Assembly (NCBI GenBank): GCA_964023205.1
Contig: OZ026842.1
Location: 34,549,501 to 34,613,500, forward strand
Length of the DNA stretch: 64,000 bases
DNA from: Lutraria lutraria
Lineage: Eukaryota; Mollusca; Bivalvia; Venerida; Mactridae
Reading direction: 5' to 3'
Positions 33,988 through 47,088 of this stretch are shown piece by piece; positions within the stretch are counted from its first letter, which is position 1, and each line of letters starts with the position of its first letter. Position numbers and translations under genes: made by a program. The notes under the pieces were generated by a model, which made no database searches, was not told the DNA's origin, and was given only the letters and a program-made list of their open reading frames with translations.

Positions 33988-35830
33988 ATTGTTTTTCAGT
34001 TAAATCGAAGAGAAATGTTATGAAACATTTAATTCGTTCTTGAGTCAAATCACTTCCTCTGTGTTCCCACAGATATCATTGTATAAAATTCCATGTTCAA
34101 AAACTCAACTATTGAGAATGTACTGCAGACAGATAAATCATCGGTGTCAACCACTTTGGCTTTCACCCTTGCACTAGGATCAAACTTATCTATTCGTGTT
34201 GCTCCGAATCCCAGATTTATATATCTAATACGATCATGTAGTAATACACTTTCCTCGGTGTTGTTCAGCATTAAAAACTATTATTTCTTTTCTCCGGAAC
34301 AAACATCATTTTTAGAATATCGTTCCAGCTTAGCCGATGGCTTCAGTTTAGACATAAATATATGTGTTTGGAATCTCGGATATGTATATTTTGAAATCGG
34401 CGAAGCATAGCAAACACATCAAACACTCCCAGGAGGCTTTCACACATCGACTATTCTGTAAAACACATTTGTTTTAGTTCCAAGAATATCTTCAATAGAT
34501 ATTGCATTAATGTTATGATAGTCGTGAATACCTAACCATCTGAATAAATGCTCCAGTGCATGAACAATGTCATATAAACGACAATACAAGTTTCATAAGA
34601 GTGGCTTGATGGACCACTGAATGCTTTTGTTGACAGAGAGAAATTAATGAATGATATATGGATATCCTGCAAGACATGCTTAGAGAAAGCAATGACACAG
34701 CAGTGACAACAATCTACTAGATAATAGATTTGTCGTCCTGAAGGAATTAGAAATTCAAAGAATTATTACAGTTGTTAATCATTTAAGGTATATATACCAG
34801 TATTTTTCTCTCCTATGCTTAGTAAATTGATCTGAATCTAGAATCTAAAATATTTTCCTAGAACCCCCATCCCCTGAATTACCAGATTGATTTAAATAGT
34901 GTATAACTTTGTATGGCATGCTTAATTACTATGTTAAATTATGCTACGACATTATCCCATGCTGTATATTGTACAACTGGATGAAATAAAATATTCGAGT
35001 TGAGTTTATATGTTTATCATGTGGAAGTATTTCTAGGTTGTATTATGGATTGAATGTGGTTAAATCCTACACTATAACAAAACACAATCTCGTCACTTAA
35101 TAGCACTCTTAATCCATATAAATTTTTTGGTCTTCCATTTTTTATCATTTTTATGTTTATTCTCCCCCTTCTATGAGACAAGACAATGCTGAAAACTAAC
35201 TGAATCAAGTCACGAATACTAAACTAAGAACATGTGTTGCTACGGTATTTATTTCTGCACAAACAACTCGTTGATTGATGTACAAATGTATATGTATTGC
35301 CAGACCATATTCCACCCATTGCGATATTTCTGTGTCTAACACTGCCTAACTGACACGACGCTTTGATACCAATATCCGGACTTTGATAGATTCACTGTGA
35401 GGTTATCCATTTTAACCGCAGCTCATTGTCTTTATTCTACTGATTCCTGCTTCCTTCCATTAACATATCAAGTACATCAGCTTGTGATCTGATGGTTCAA
35501 TGCCGATGATACGTCCATATGAATTCGTTTGTCATTTCGTTTGTGAAATTGTAGAATTCTCTTTGATGGTATGACGATGTATTAAAACTTAATGTGCCCT
35601 GTGTCTATTCAATCCGCCTATTGTAGTAAATGTTACAAACTGTCAGTTTGTTCACGCTGTACGTATCGATGTTTTCCGTTTTAGATTGTACATCGCTTTG
35701 ATTGTAAGAATAACCTGGACCGTCAAGTAGACAAGCTTTACTCCCTTAAATGAATAGATCATATCGCTAACTGTATACATATTACTTACCCTAAAACCTG
35801 ACCCCTTGATGTTTAAACCGTGTAAAATAT
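33988..35830. promoter_or_regulatory. Upstream region of the glutamate receptor gene
   Basis: Must contain the 5' UTR and promoter of the gene starting at 33987. Overlapping reading frames of 73 aa (minus) and 105 aa (plus) at 34050-34410 show no domain or codon pattern that would support a gene. No core promoter motif could be fixed. Confidence 0.35.
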
Positions 35831-35968
35831 ATGGTGGCTGATCTACCCCACGTCGTATTTTCACTTTTCTACGGACAAAGTGTGAAAACACTAAGGAACG
35901 ACGACGTCACAGTTTGTCCCGACGAGGCGAAAAAGCGAAAATACAACATGGCGTATATCAGCCACCAT
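35831..35968. mobile_element. Short MITE with ATGGTGGCTGAT ends
   Basis: The left arm ATGGTGGCTGATCTACCCCA and the following 'cgtcgtattttcactttt' are inverted almost completely at the right end (..'atcagccaccat'), leaving a loop of about 55 bases that contains 'acgacgacgtcac'. About 138 bp in total. Confidence 0.75.
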
Positions 35969-37012
35969 AAGAAATGTGTTACCATTTTTGCATGTAAATG
36001 CACCTTTATATGTAAGGTAAAACGTTCAGTAAACTAACGCTAATTAACCAAGCATTCAGGGTTTCCTTGGTACATCTACAGATCAAAAATATGTTGCGCC
36101 CTTCAAAGTGTACGACTAATGGCGATTTCTCAGGGACGTTTTCCTTGATGTCGCTTCTAATTGTGATTTTGTTTGTGGTAGTGTGTTAACGATTTTGAAT
36201 TGTGGTTTCAAATTTAATGTTTTGGATCTTTTCCCAAGGAGATTTATTATACAGATATGTGCTTGTTAGTTGTTATCGACGTGGCTGTGCTTATAAGTTG
36301 TTTTTATAGTTTTACCAAGGTCCATTACAAATGTGTATATCTTACTAATTGGCATTTGCATGAATCCGTGCGCTTTATGCATCATTTGCTTTAGTACAGC
36401 CTATATGATACATGCTGATTTGTACAATGCGAACATATTTTATTAATGACATGTTTTCTTTCGGTGCTTTACTGAATACTTGGTCGTATAATGCATTAAA
36501 CACCAACTTTCAACTCGTTATATGAATAATAAGAATTGTGTGGCTATTGGGAATAGCTTATACCAGGCATATAATCTAAATCAAAACTTATTGAATCTCA
36601 ATGCTGTTTGTTTATTACTGAAGTAATTATGAAAACAAGCGTAAAGCCGAAAATATGAGAAAGAAGAATTTTCTTAATTGTTAAAAAATAAACGAAAATA
36701 AATAATTAAATAAAACTAACTTAACCTAGATGGACTAGATTTCGGGGGGGGGGGGTCAAGTATGAAAAATGTCATTAAACATGAGGCTAGGTACATGAAA
36801 AAAGAAGACGTTGTGTTACCCTTCAAAGCCTTTGTATTGGTCTTTGAAAAAAATTCAATGGTGTTTGGTACGGAAAGGAAATGCATTCAATACTAATGTT
36901 TAAGGAGGTTAAATTATCTTAAGTTTATATTATACATAATTCATATATTGTCAACAAAAATAGTAATGACAAATGATATTTCAACCGTAACCTATTTTTT
37001 CATAAGTTTTGG
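35969..37012. other. Intergenic, nothing recognised
   Basis: AT-rich, with one G run near 36744. No gene. Confidence 0.4.
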
Positions 37013-37290
37013 GCCGCGACAACGACCATCATTCAGTGATTAGTGCGTTGGATTTCTATCCCGGTGATTCGGGTTTGATTCCCGGTCGCGGCAGGCCATA
37101 CCCTTCCATGAATATTTGACAACAATGCGATATTCCCCCAAATGTGGAGAAGATGTCGGTTTATTGTAGACGGCTAAGTTAGTACTTGCTAGAATACAGT
37201 TCATGAATATTTGTGGTAAATAAATGGGCCGACGTATAAAACTGACTCATTTTCGAAAAACGGCGTTAAACCCTGCAAAAATTAATAACA
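37013..37290 (+). mobile_element. tRNA-derived SINE (family A)
   Basis: The first 80 bases fold like a tRNA: acceptor GCCGCGA pairs with TCGCGGC, the A-box region is TCATTCAGTGATTAGTGCG, the anticodon-arm region gives TCT, and the B box is GGTTTGATTCC. The body ends in 'aaaaacggcgttaaaccc', the common tail of molluscan SINEs. Extra bases between acceptor and D arm and mismatches in the anticodon stem show it is not a working tRNA gene. Confidence 0.75.
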
Positions 37291-37329
37291 AGTTTTAAGT
37301 ATTATGATTTTCATAAGGAAATGTGTGCT

Positions 37330-37552
37330 CTTCTATATTTCCTCCTGCGCTTTAAAGCCACACTAACAACAAGGATCACTGTGGAACTTGCAGAAGTTGT
37401 ACACCAGGATAGAACAAACGACCTACCATAAGCTAACAGGGCAACTTCCTTACATGTAAGATTCTGTCCGGTTCCGGGTGGGAATCGAACTCATGGCGGT
37501 GAGGGGTTGGTGATTACTATACAGAGACCAAAACTTATCGACCATGGAGCAG
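37330..37552 (-). mobile_element. tRNA-derived SINE (family C), copy 1
   Basis: On the minus strand the head has a B box in GAGTTCGATTCCC. On the plus strand 'gggaatcgaactcatggcgg' is followed by 'tgattactatacagagacca', a block shared with 45405-45600 and 59765-59985. Confidence 0.65.

Positions 37553-37585
<33 letters not shown>
37553..37585. repeat. Poly-C run of 33 bases
   Basis: Uninterrupted C from 37553 to 37585 immediately beside the head of the SINE copy. Exact length is likely to be unreliable in any assembly. Confidence 0.9.
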
Positions 37586-40500
37586 TATAACCTGACAATG
37601 ATACACAAAGTCAAATACTAATACTTTATAAAAACAATTGCTGTATCAAATGATATTTAATGTTCAGAGATTCAGGGTCATTTATACATTATTGCCAATG
37701 AGTAAACATTTCAACAATTCATATGGATACTTCCAGGCACTTCTTCCAGACATTTGAATCAGCCCAGTGTTAGAAACTCTTCAATAATTCAGTATTAAAA
37801 CAAAAGTACATATTTTATAACATAGAAATTAATTGTTATCAGTCTATCGACTGTTTGTTAACGACCGAATCGATTTAAATTCAAATTGAGATTTTAGAAT
37901 AACTATGACTCAAAAACCATACTGATATTTGATGTCAACGTTTAATTTTGTGATGACGAAATAATGCTTTCCAGAACACACTTTTATGTACAACCACGAT
38001 AATAAACTCCAACATTTAAACAGTAAATTTCGATATTTTAGAAAAAAATAGCCTTTTTATGGAGCTGGTGTTATTATGACGTTAAAACATGGAGAAATAT
38101 TCAAAATTGTTCCAGCAAATATATGTGGCCGTTACAATGATAAGGTCTTCAATAATGAAAAGGTCTATAGGCGGAATTAAACTATGTTAACCTTATGCTT
38201 ATACTCCCCTGAGGATACCCTTCTTTTCAGATATAAGTGACTGAACAGAAAATGGAGAGGGTTTTCTTAGGAAATATTTGTTTAAGACAACAAGTACATT
38301 GGTCCTATTTCTGTGTTCCATTAATCTAATCATTCTGGTAGCCGTAAGCAGACTGCCCTATACAAGTAATTACCATATCGTTTCTGTAACAAATATTGTT
38401 AGACGAGCACTATAAACAGTTTTAAATGTTTTAATTGTCTGTTATCCCCGGGGGTAATTCTGAAAACAAACACATTAACAAATTAAATCAATCACCAACT
38501 CGACGTTCAATGAGCACTCAGAGTAAATACAATCAACACGAAAGATTCAGTAATTGACAAAACATTGGTAAAGAAAACGATTTTAATTTGAGTCAAGTGT
38601 ATCAGTTAATCGCATACATTGTGTGATCTGGAAGTGGTAGCCTTCTGGTAAGCGCAGAGTCTATTTGACGTAGTTCCAGGTAGTGACGTTTTTTATTGCG
38701 TGAAAGCTGGACTATTGAACGAATATTTTGGGTTTCGAACATTGTCTCCGTCTTTCAATATCTCCGGAACCGTTTTTAGTGTCACAATCACAACCACCGA
38801 GTTCACCACGGCGTTTAGAAAAGCAAAGGAAATATGTGGAGCGTATATCGATGCTTAACACCGGGCATGATAATGAACCAGGAAGATTAGGGATATAAAT
38901 GCCCAACTCTCCTGTATCTTAGCTCCCCACTGCAATGACCATAGCTGTAGAACGGGACGTTAAACAACAGAAGATAAATGAATGGCACATTATCAAGTAG
39001 TACAGAAAATGCTTCATGAATCGATAAGCATATTCGTGAATCAGTAATTAGAAATATGAACATTTGAGCCATCTGCTTTTGATCGAAATGTAGGACAAAC
39101 ACCAATGGCGGTAATATTTGTGATTTTTTAATGAACTTTAACCTGATTATGTCTAAAATATTGACATTTATGCACAAGAGCTTACTATATTTCAAATACG
39201 ATATATCGGAAAACTGACTAATATACAGCCCTTGTATGTCTACTTTGGTCCAGTGGACAAACAAACATTTATATGCACAATATAAACAATCCTGCATAGA
39301 ATCCGTTTTCAACATGTGATGCTTTTATTGTATCTATAATGACAATATCAACATCAAATGATTCTATTTTCACTTAACAAACATGCTTTATTGTCAATTA
39401 ATAATTTGTTGTTGTTTTTTGTACACCTTTCAGCGAACAAGGAGAACAAAATATTACTCCGCAATGTTTGCGCAAAGCATGTTAATAAATCGATCTGGAT
39501 GAGACAATAATCGTAATTATAAAACAAATATTGTACAAGGAAACAAATCATTAGTTAATGAGCTAGAGGTAATTTGATCATTCAAAGTCATTTTTAAAGG
39601 TATTGCATTTTATTGATTCATTCAACGAGTGCTTTTGCATTGCAATTATTATATGGAGTATGCATTAAACAGGGTCTCCAAATACATTGGATTTCAAAAG
39701 CGACACAACTTTATAGGATTTGAAACGGGTGTGTCAAGTTTACTATCTGTGACTTGAGCCGTGATGTTGCATATGTTCGAGAATGTTGCATTCAATCACT
39801 TACAACTGAAACAAAGCGAATTATCATTTGAATGGTTTTACCTATCAAAAAATGTGTTCGTTCGGGTATGTGTTCGTAAGATACATGATTGATTTCAGTA
39901 ACTTGGTATTGATAATTGTTTTAAGGCATAGGTCGACCAGATCTTGATTCACACGTGAACAGAAAAGGAAGAAGATGTGGTCGAAGTAGGTAAACAGATA
40001 CTTAGGTAAATAACTTACAGACTGTTAACAAATGTAGACCTCAGAAAATAAGCTACGCAAACGAATGTTTCGTTTTTTAACCAAGACTTATACTTTGTTC
40101 ATATATACAATGGTTACTGCATCACTGATCAAGGGCATATGTTCTAAGTAGCGACAATACTTTTGTATTCGGCCACAACCCCAGGAAAATAAGATCAGAA
40201 CAAAAGCAGAATCTAAATAGACATTATATTTATTGTTCAATTTAAAATTATATTCAACAATTATCACGAGATATTTAAATAAACATAAGAAACAGTTGGT
40301 ATAATACACTACAACCAGGACAGGAACGCCGAAACCAATGACGTCACTGAAATTGTGAAATACGTAGACATACTATGTACATGTGTCAACCAGCAAAGCT
40401 ATTCATATAAATATAAAATTCCACAATAATGAATTTAAAATAAACAATTATCAATATCTAAGCAATTGTACAAAACTTGTGATTTTCGTACCTACTGTTT

Positions 40501-43086
40501 ATGACGGCTTCGTTCACATGACTGCTATTATAACATGCAATACAATATAGCGTCCTGTTATATTTGTTGTACATATAACCAATAGCTGCGTATTGTTTTT
40601 ATGGACGCTGCTTCAAAGCGCACTAAAAATGCAGCCAAGCGTTTGAAAAAAAGCTATGTTTACGACAGAGGTTTGCCGAAGTTTATGTTTTCCTGAATGT
40701 ATAGCGTTAACAAATTTGGTCGTTGTGATATTGGTATAAAAATGAAATGAATAATAAATGAAAGTTATTTACATAATGAAAGTCCTTGATTATATCAAAT
40801 GGATGGCAAGACAGCATGCGATTGAACTATTTGTTGTTTTTTTATCATACAGTCTTTGATGAAACATATTCGAATAAACTGTATTTCAATGAGATTTGTG
40901 ACGCGTTTTGTTCCCTTGGTGCACAAGTGCCAGACGACACAGGCAGAGTAAATATATGATATCGAAACAGATTATGATGATCTTACTTTTTTGTAAATTA
41001 GATCTGAACGAATACAGGAAGTGCTGGTAAATGAATCCATGAGAGGATATGTCGTACTGACATTATCAGATTGATAAATGATTGTTGTTTACAAATTATA
41101 CAGAGTATCAAAAGAAACGGGATGAGATCATTTGCTGAACTGAGTTACATTGTGTAAATCAGTTGCGATTCTTTTTCTAACGAGTATAATTCTGAATCGA
41201 ATTTCGAAACGTCCATCCTATAAAACTCGATTCATGGAAGAATCTAAATAATTAATTTGATTCTTAGGTTCTAAAATACTGACCATCGATACACACAGAG
41301 AAATCAATATTTGTTCTATTGAATACATTTTAAGTACATCATTTTGGTAATCAACCAAGAGTGTTTAATAATTTTCGACTAGTGCTATGAAATACAAGAT
41401 GGACGCTTAATAGAAATTGGGCTTAGGATAAGCACATACAAGTTATCCGTTGCTTTGTTCAAAAGAAAGCAACGTAGTTTCACCTGAAAATCAAGCTTTA
41501 CTTCTGAATCATAAGCACTGTACGTTGCTTAATTCATAATTCAAATATAAATAATTAACACTAATCTACTCAAAATCAATATTGCAGTTAAAACGAAAGT
41601 ATGAAGATTATATCAAACACGAATCAATCATCTTGATATGATATTATTGTAGGCTATGAAATTAATGAACTGTCAAACCGCATGCTTTTCATGTTGTGTT
41701 ATTTCTTGCAGAATTTAATTTATTTATTAATGGTTGTTTTAGCCACCTGCGTACAGTGTATCTTGCTAATCGATTTGAGCCCACGTCGTGGTTTCTATTT
41801 CAGATAAATATTTATCAGAAATTATTAGCATAAGCAAATACTGAGTTTTTCATATTGACATCATATCTATAAAAGTTTTAAAGCGCTTTCCCTGGTGTGT
41901 TATGGTATTACATCCAGACAAAATGTTGTTTTTTTAATAATTCGTCAGAGACATTCTGATGCACTAAATTATTGCTGTAAAACAAAATGTTATCTCTATT
42001 TTTGGATAAACCAATCTGACTGCCAATGAATTTAATATTTCTGCTCATTCTCTGAAAGTAGATATCCTACCTACATTTTGAACCCAGATCTCAACCATAC
42101 GTATACATTTAGTGTGTTTTTATGAGAAGTGATATTTATTTTAGATGGTAAGGGTCGCACAGAATATGGGGTTTGGGCAAAAGCTCTGCAGTTTTAAGGG
42201 CATGTATTAATGGAATTCAGTATATAGTAAAAATAAAACACAAACTCTAATTTTCTAACCAAGCTATCTTTATATAAAGAAGAGATACTTTTGAATCTTT
42301 AGAGACAGGTGCGTCTTTCATTTCGTTTAATTAATACCGTCAATGACAATTTGACGTTATACCGCGAATGGCATAAAAATAGTAATGTCGGCTTATAATA
42401 CGGCGGTGTTAGTGAATGAGTATGATTTATGAAATGTATGATAAAGAAATGGGGAAAACATCGAGACATAATGCGCCAAGAAAATTTATGACACTTAACT
42501 AACAAAAATATGCATATCATATCAATATCAATGTATATCAACATTTCAAACGGAAGACGTGGACGTATTGTGCATTAACGTTGACTTGTGTGCAATATGG
42601 TAACATGTAAATAAATTCTCAAAATATAATTATGTTGCTATTAGTTTCCATTAAAATCATATATTACGTTTTCATCAATAAGAAATGCTTACACATTGGT
42701 TGTTATTAATGGTTCAAATCATGAATACAGCAAAACACGGTTTTAGTGAACTCTTACTTAATCATATCCGTCCTTTTCCGTACTCATTACATCGGAGTCA
42801 GAGAGAATAATTTGACTGATTTAAAGTAAGTAAAATCCTGATTCAATCTATTGCAGTGTTCAACAGAAATCAGAAAATAATGATAATTGTAAACAAATCA
42901 ATTTTATACTTCGTTGCTCAGAATAATTAGAATATGATATAATGGAATATAATACAAATGACAAAATATGGGTGTACAAACTGAAACGTATCAATGATAA
43001 CGAATTTATGCAAAACAATTGGCCTGAACACATTTATACAGCTTGTCTGATGTGGTTAGCGACAATAAAAATGCTGAACAGTTAAA

Positions 43087-43268
43087 TACAGTACAACCTT
43101 ACATAGCCACCACTATAATATTACGATCAGCTCATTTTAACGACTACTCATTTACGGACCGGTTTTTAATATTTTCCATATATGGTAATTTGACCATGAG
43201 ACCACCTTGATATCAATGCCATTGCTTATGGTCCCCAATGCGGTCTTCATGATGAGGTTAGTTTTGTA
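43087..43268. mobile_element. TA-flanked MITE, CAGTACAACC left end
   Basis: Left end TACAGTACAACCTTACATAG, with a decayed inverted right end near 'gaggttagttttgta'; the interior has 'gaccatgagaccacc'. Confidence 0.45.
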
Positions 43269-43858
43269 CGAGGGTTGTCAAAAAAGTTCGTTGCTTAATA
43301 ATGTTTATTGGTAATATATAAAGACGTTTTCTATTATTCCCGGTAATTTATCATCGATACCAATAATTAATGATGCAGTCAAACAATTATTTTTTTTTAA
43401 AATGCTCTTACATTAGAAATACTTTGGAATTCAATTTGTGAAAAGTGCAAAGTGACCAACTCAGTGTTTAATTAGTCATCTTAAAATTCAACTTTCAGAA
43501 CGACCCTCGTACAGCTGAAAAAGTGAAAGTGACAAAATATGTGGATCGTGATTAAAATCAATCATTGTTGGATTTGAAAAGAATTCATAGCAATTTAGGA
43601 CCAAAAAATGTGATTAAGGAACATAATTTGTCGCATAATTGATGCTAACCCCACCAGAAAAGTGTTTTATCATATTAATCAGACATTGATATGGTATTAT
43701 AAACATATTGCGCAGATTTAAGAAATAATATAACATCAAAGACCAACTCTAAAAATATACAGTAATTTCTGGTCGCTCCTTTTTCGCTCTGGAAGTTGCA
43801 GTGTCCTTGGAATCCAATAATTTCTGAAATGAAAGTGCATTTTTTAGTAATTTAGCAT

Positions 43859-44048
43859 TTACAATGTAACCTCCATGAACGTTCACCTCCGAACAACAAC
43901 CACCTCTCTGTTATAGCATATGTACTAGCTACCCAAATTGGCGTTTTACTCTATTCTCACTCTCTTATCAAGAGCCACCTCCGAACAACAACCATCTTGT
44001 TCTTCCAATTGGTGGCTGTTGTATGGAGGATGCAGTGTAGTAAAGTAT
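43859..44048. mobile_element. TA-flanked MITE, CAATGTAACCTCC ends
   Basis: Left TACAATGTAACCTCCATGAA and right ATGGAGGATGCAGTGTA are inverted. Internal 'cacctccgaacaacaacca' occurs twice. Confidence 0.65.
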
Positions 44049-45404
44049 CTACATGAAGCGAATATTAAACATACTAATAGTTGGCTATTACGTTTCGTAA
44101 CTCAGTAAATCAAACAATTATCAAAAACTCTGAAATGAGAATTAATTATAATTTCCTTTTAAAAAAGAGGGCAGAATTTAATTACCTTAAATGTTATAGG
44201 AATCATTTGAAACATTAACATAAGTTTGACGATTTATCGTATATTTTTTCATACTTTTTTTTATTTACCAGAGACAGAATAATACAATTTTATTTTATTT
44301 CTATGTATTTGTACTTGGGCTTTAAGTTAATATATGTGTTATAACATAACAAATGGTATGACACATTTGTTGTTGTTGTTTTGTCATGCATATATTTTTT
44401 TAATTTAATGATGACAATGCATTAGATGAAATAAAAAAATCGTTTTCAGAATTGATTAATTTTCAATGCAACGTAAGGTTGAATTAACTTGGCTTGTCCA
44501 ATTGTAGTCACAAATGATGATTGTGATAAGGTAGTGTTACATGTAAATGAGGACGAACAAGTTACTTCTTCATAACATGTGAGTAAATTAATTCACAGAA
44601 ATGTTCGTGTGACACTAATAATAGTCGTAATTTTAAGGAAGCGCAACATCCAATTAGAACCAGACATGGCGTCGATAATGGAACAGGGCCCACGTGTGCA
44701 TCCGATTTCATTTCAATTTAGCATGTGTAAAACCTCAGAACATTAGTAAATGAAGTAAATGATGGTAATTTATGTAGTAGCATGCTGTTGTCCAATGTCG
44801 CGCAATGGTTTACGACCTATGTGGATGTTCAACAAGAAAAGCCATTTATCAGAATAATTTATTAGCTTCATGGCGTACATATTATAGCAAATTTGTTGTT
44901 GGTTAATCAGACAGACACGTTTCTGATTTTAGTCGCATGCTTGTAAACTGGTTAAAGTTCTATTTTATACTAGTTTGAGTATGTCTTCCAGGCAGTTACC
45001 ATTATTGAATGTTCGTTTGACTACACAAAGGTGTTATCGTCAGGATAGAACATATTGAATTCCGAACATGACTCTCGTCTTGATGTTGTGCATGACTTTC
45101 TAGGCTTAGGTGTTGGTTTTGTCTGATAAAGATGTTTACATTATACACATGTACATATTTCATAGTACTTTCAAAGTTCTCAAAGTTTTCAATCTTTATC
45201 AATAAAATCCAGGCCGATTTACAACAAGGATGTATAATAAAAGTGTCCGCATGTATGTTTCATGTTACAATCGCCCATTGCACAGATCTACCAAATAACA
45301 AATGTACAAAATTGCAGATATGAAAGGAATTTATACTTTAAATCTCGACGGTATAGATCTTGTAGGTTTTTTGTTGGTATTTTCTATTAAAGTTAACGTA
45401 ACTT

Positions 45405-45600
45405 CTCACAACCATGACCTTTTGGTGACTTTTCCAGCTTTAAAGTGGGGGAAGAACATTGGTTTACAACTGTATGTAACTATCGACCTTTTGCAAACCG
45501 GTTGGGCATCTTCTTCACATGTGAAATGCGGTCCTGAATGGGATTCGTAATCACAGCGATGAAGGGCTAGTGATTACTGGTCAGAGACCATAAATCTTGA
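45405..45600 (-). mobile_element. tRNA-derived SINE (family C), copy 2
   Basis: Shares 'cttcacatgtgaaatgcggt', 'gggattcgtaatcacagcga' and 'gattactggtcagagaccat' with the copies at 37330 and 59765. Confidence 0.6.
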
Positions 45601-45904
45601 GTTATCATTGCATATTGTATTGTATACTGGTCTCCTACAATGCATTATCATATTTGTATGTTTTCTTGCTGTTTTGTTTTATTTGAGTTGTGTTTGTTGT
45701 TTATTTTGCATACATGGTGAACATTGGTATCATTTGTGTTGGTTGGTCCTTTATTGTTAAAATCAAAATTGCATGAACCTGGTTGCTTAGTTTATATATT
45801 GGTTGTTTCAGCGCAAATGTGAAATGTGATAAGCTTGTCTGAGTTTCCTTTCTTCAATTGTAAACCACTAATTCTTCTTTTACAAATATACAAATTTTAG
45901 AGTT

Positions 45905-47088
45905 TTAAAAGGAAATAAATAGTAATGCAAACTCGTATCTTACCTGTGCACCTTGCGGATGAATTTTATCATCACTGTCCCAAGAGGTCATTTTACTTCC
46001 GTCATTTTTATTTCCATTAACTAAAACCCTTTGGCTTCCACCAGTACTATCACTATGATTAGACTCGTTGCTTGTCGTATCATCTCCGCGAAATGTTCGG
46101 AATCGTCCATCAAAGTCCGGTCGACCCGATGGATAACCGAAGTCATCGTCATAAGGAATTACTGCTGTCTCTATTTCAATCTCGCTAACATCTCTGTCCA
46201 TTTCAGAACCACTACTTTGCATATATGCTTCATTTACACCTTGTTTTCTCAGTGGATTTTCCTGAACTGTTGTTGCACCCACGTCGTAATTAGATATACC
46301 GTCTGTGCCGTCAGTAAATCGCAAATCCATCTTTGGGAGATCGTCGGGTGCTTCCGCTTGTCTGTATGTTAAACCTTTAGCAGATTGTCCACGTGGTGCT
46401 CGGGCTTTATCCAGTTCTTCCTTAGTTCGCTTATTTCTGAAATGATGTGAATTAATTTAGTTAAGCAAGGTGTTAGATCGATAAAGAGTTTGATATATTT
46501 AAAATATGCTAAAAGATACGGCCAGACATCGTAAAATCCATGAAACGTGGTTGGGAAATATGTTCGAAACATTCTTTTTTATTTTCTTATAAAAAACGGC
46601 CACGCATAGCATTAATAAAAATGTTTTAGATACCGCATGAGCCGTCGATGAAGAAAATGACCGCAAGAAGATGGTTTGATGCTTATGAATCTTAAGTTAT
46701 GATCTAAAGAGTAAAGATCGAGAATTACGAATCAGATGTTTACCTCCAACACATGTAAACAATCAAGATTATAATTATCACTAGCAACACTCCAGCGATT
46801 GCTCCGAGAACTATCACCATTATATTGTCTTGAGGCTCAACAACCGGAGCAGGAATAATGGGCGCAATTGATTTGGTTGGGTCGGTAACAGTAACCCTTG
46901 TTGGTCTGGTGTCTCCTGTGACTGGCGGCGTAACAATGGTTGGGAAAACCACCTCGATTACTTTGGAGGCCTCTCTAGGTGGTACGCCGTTATCAGATAC
47001 TACAACATGTAATGTATAACGGTTGTGAAATCCAAAGACTTTGGTGTTGTCTACTCTTAGCTCGCCGTCCTGTGATAGTTTGAATAAA
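45905..47088 (-). other. Cadherin exons 15-16: stalk, transmembrane helix, cytoplasmic tail
   Basis: Exon 15 ends EC5 (HVVVSDNGVPPREASK), runs through a Thr/Pro-rich stalk and encodes the helix IMVIVLGAIAGVLLVIIIIL followed by IVYMCW. Exon 16 encodes the tail: a basic start (RNKRTKEELDKARAPRGQ), then a Ser/Asp/Glu/Gly-rich region (EIEIETAVIPYDDDFGYP, DDTTSNESNHSDST, SWDSDDKIHPQGAQ). No catenin-binding box or conserved protocadherin motif was recognised. The reading runs to TAA at 45905, but a strong donor CAG/GTAAGA at 45944 would remove the last 12 residues and join an exon I could not find. Confidence 0.8.

Larger units (their letters stand above)
37586..45404. other. Intergenic between receptor and cadherin
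   Basis: No gene supported. Contains a SINE tail (about 38880-38975, 'cgggacgttaaacaac') and TA-flanked MITEs at 43087-43268 and 43859-44048. The longest frame (38887-39315, 142 aa, minus) overlaps the SINE tail and has no domain. Confidence 0.5.

Noticed and set aside
34050..34410. Overlapping frames of 73 aa (minus) and 105 aa (plus)
   Set aside because: Neither shows a domain, splice context or coding character. Possibly 5' UTR of the receptor.
37013..37092. A functional tRNA-Arg gene
   Set aside because: Extra bases between acceptor and D arm, mismatched anticodon stem and a SINE body directly downstream.
38887..39315. 142-aa minus-strand frame
   Set aside because: Overlaps a SINE tail at its end, AT-driven hydrophobic composition, no domain.
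46031..46372. Plus-strand 113-aa frame
   Set aside because: Antisense shadow of the cadherin cytoplasmic-tail exon.
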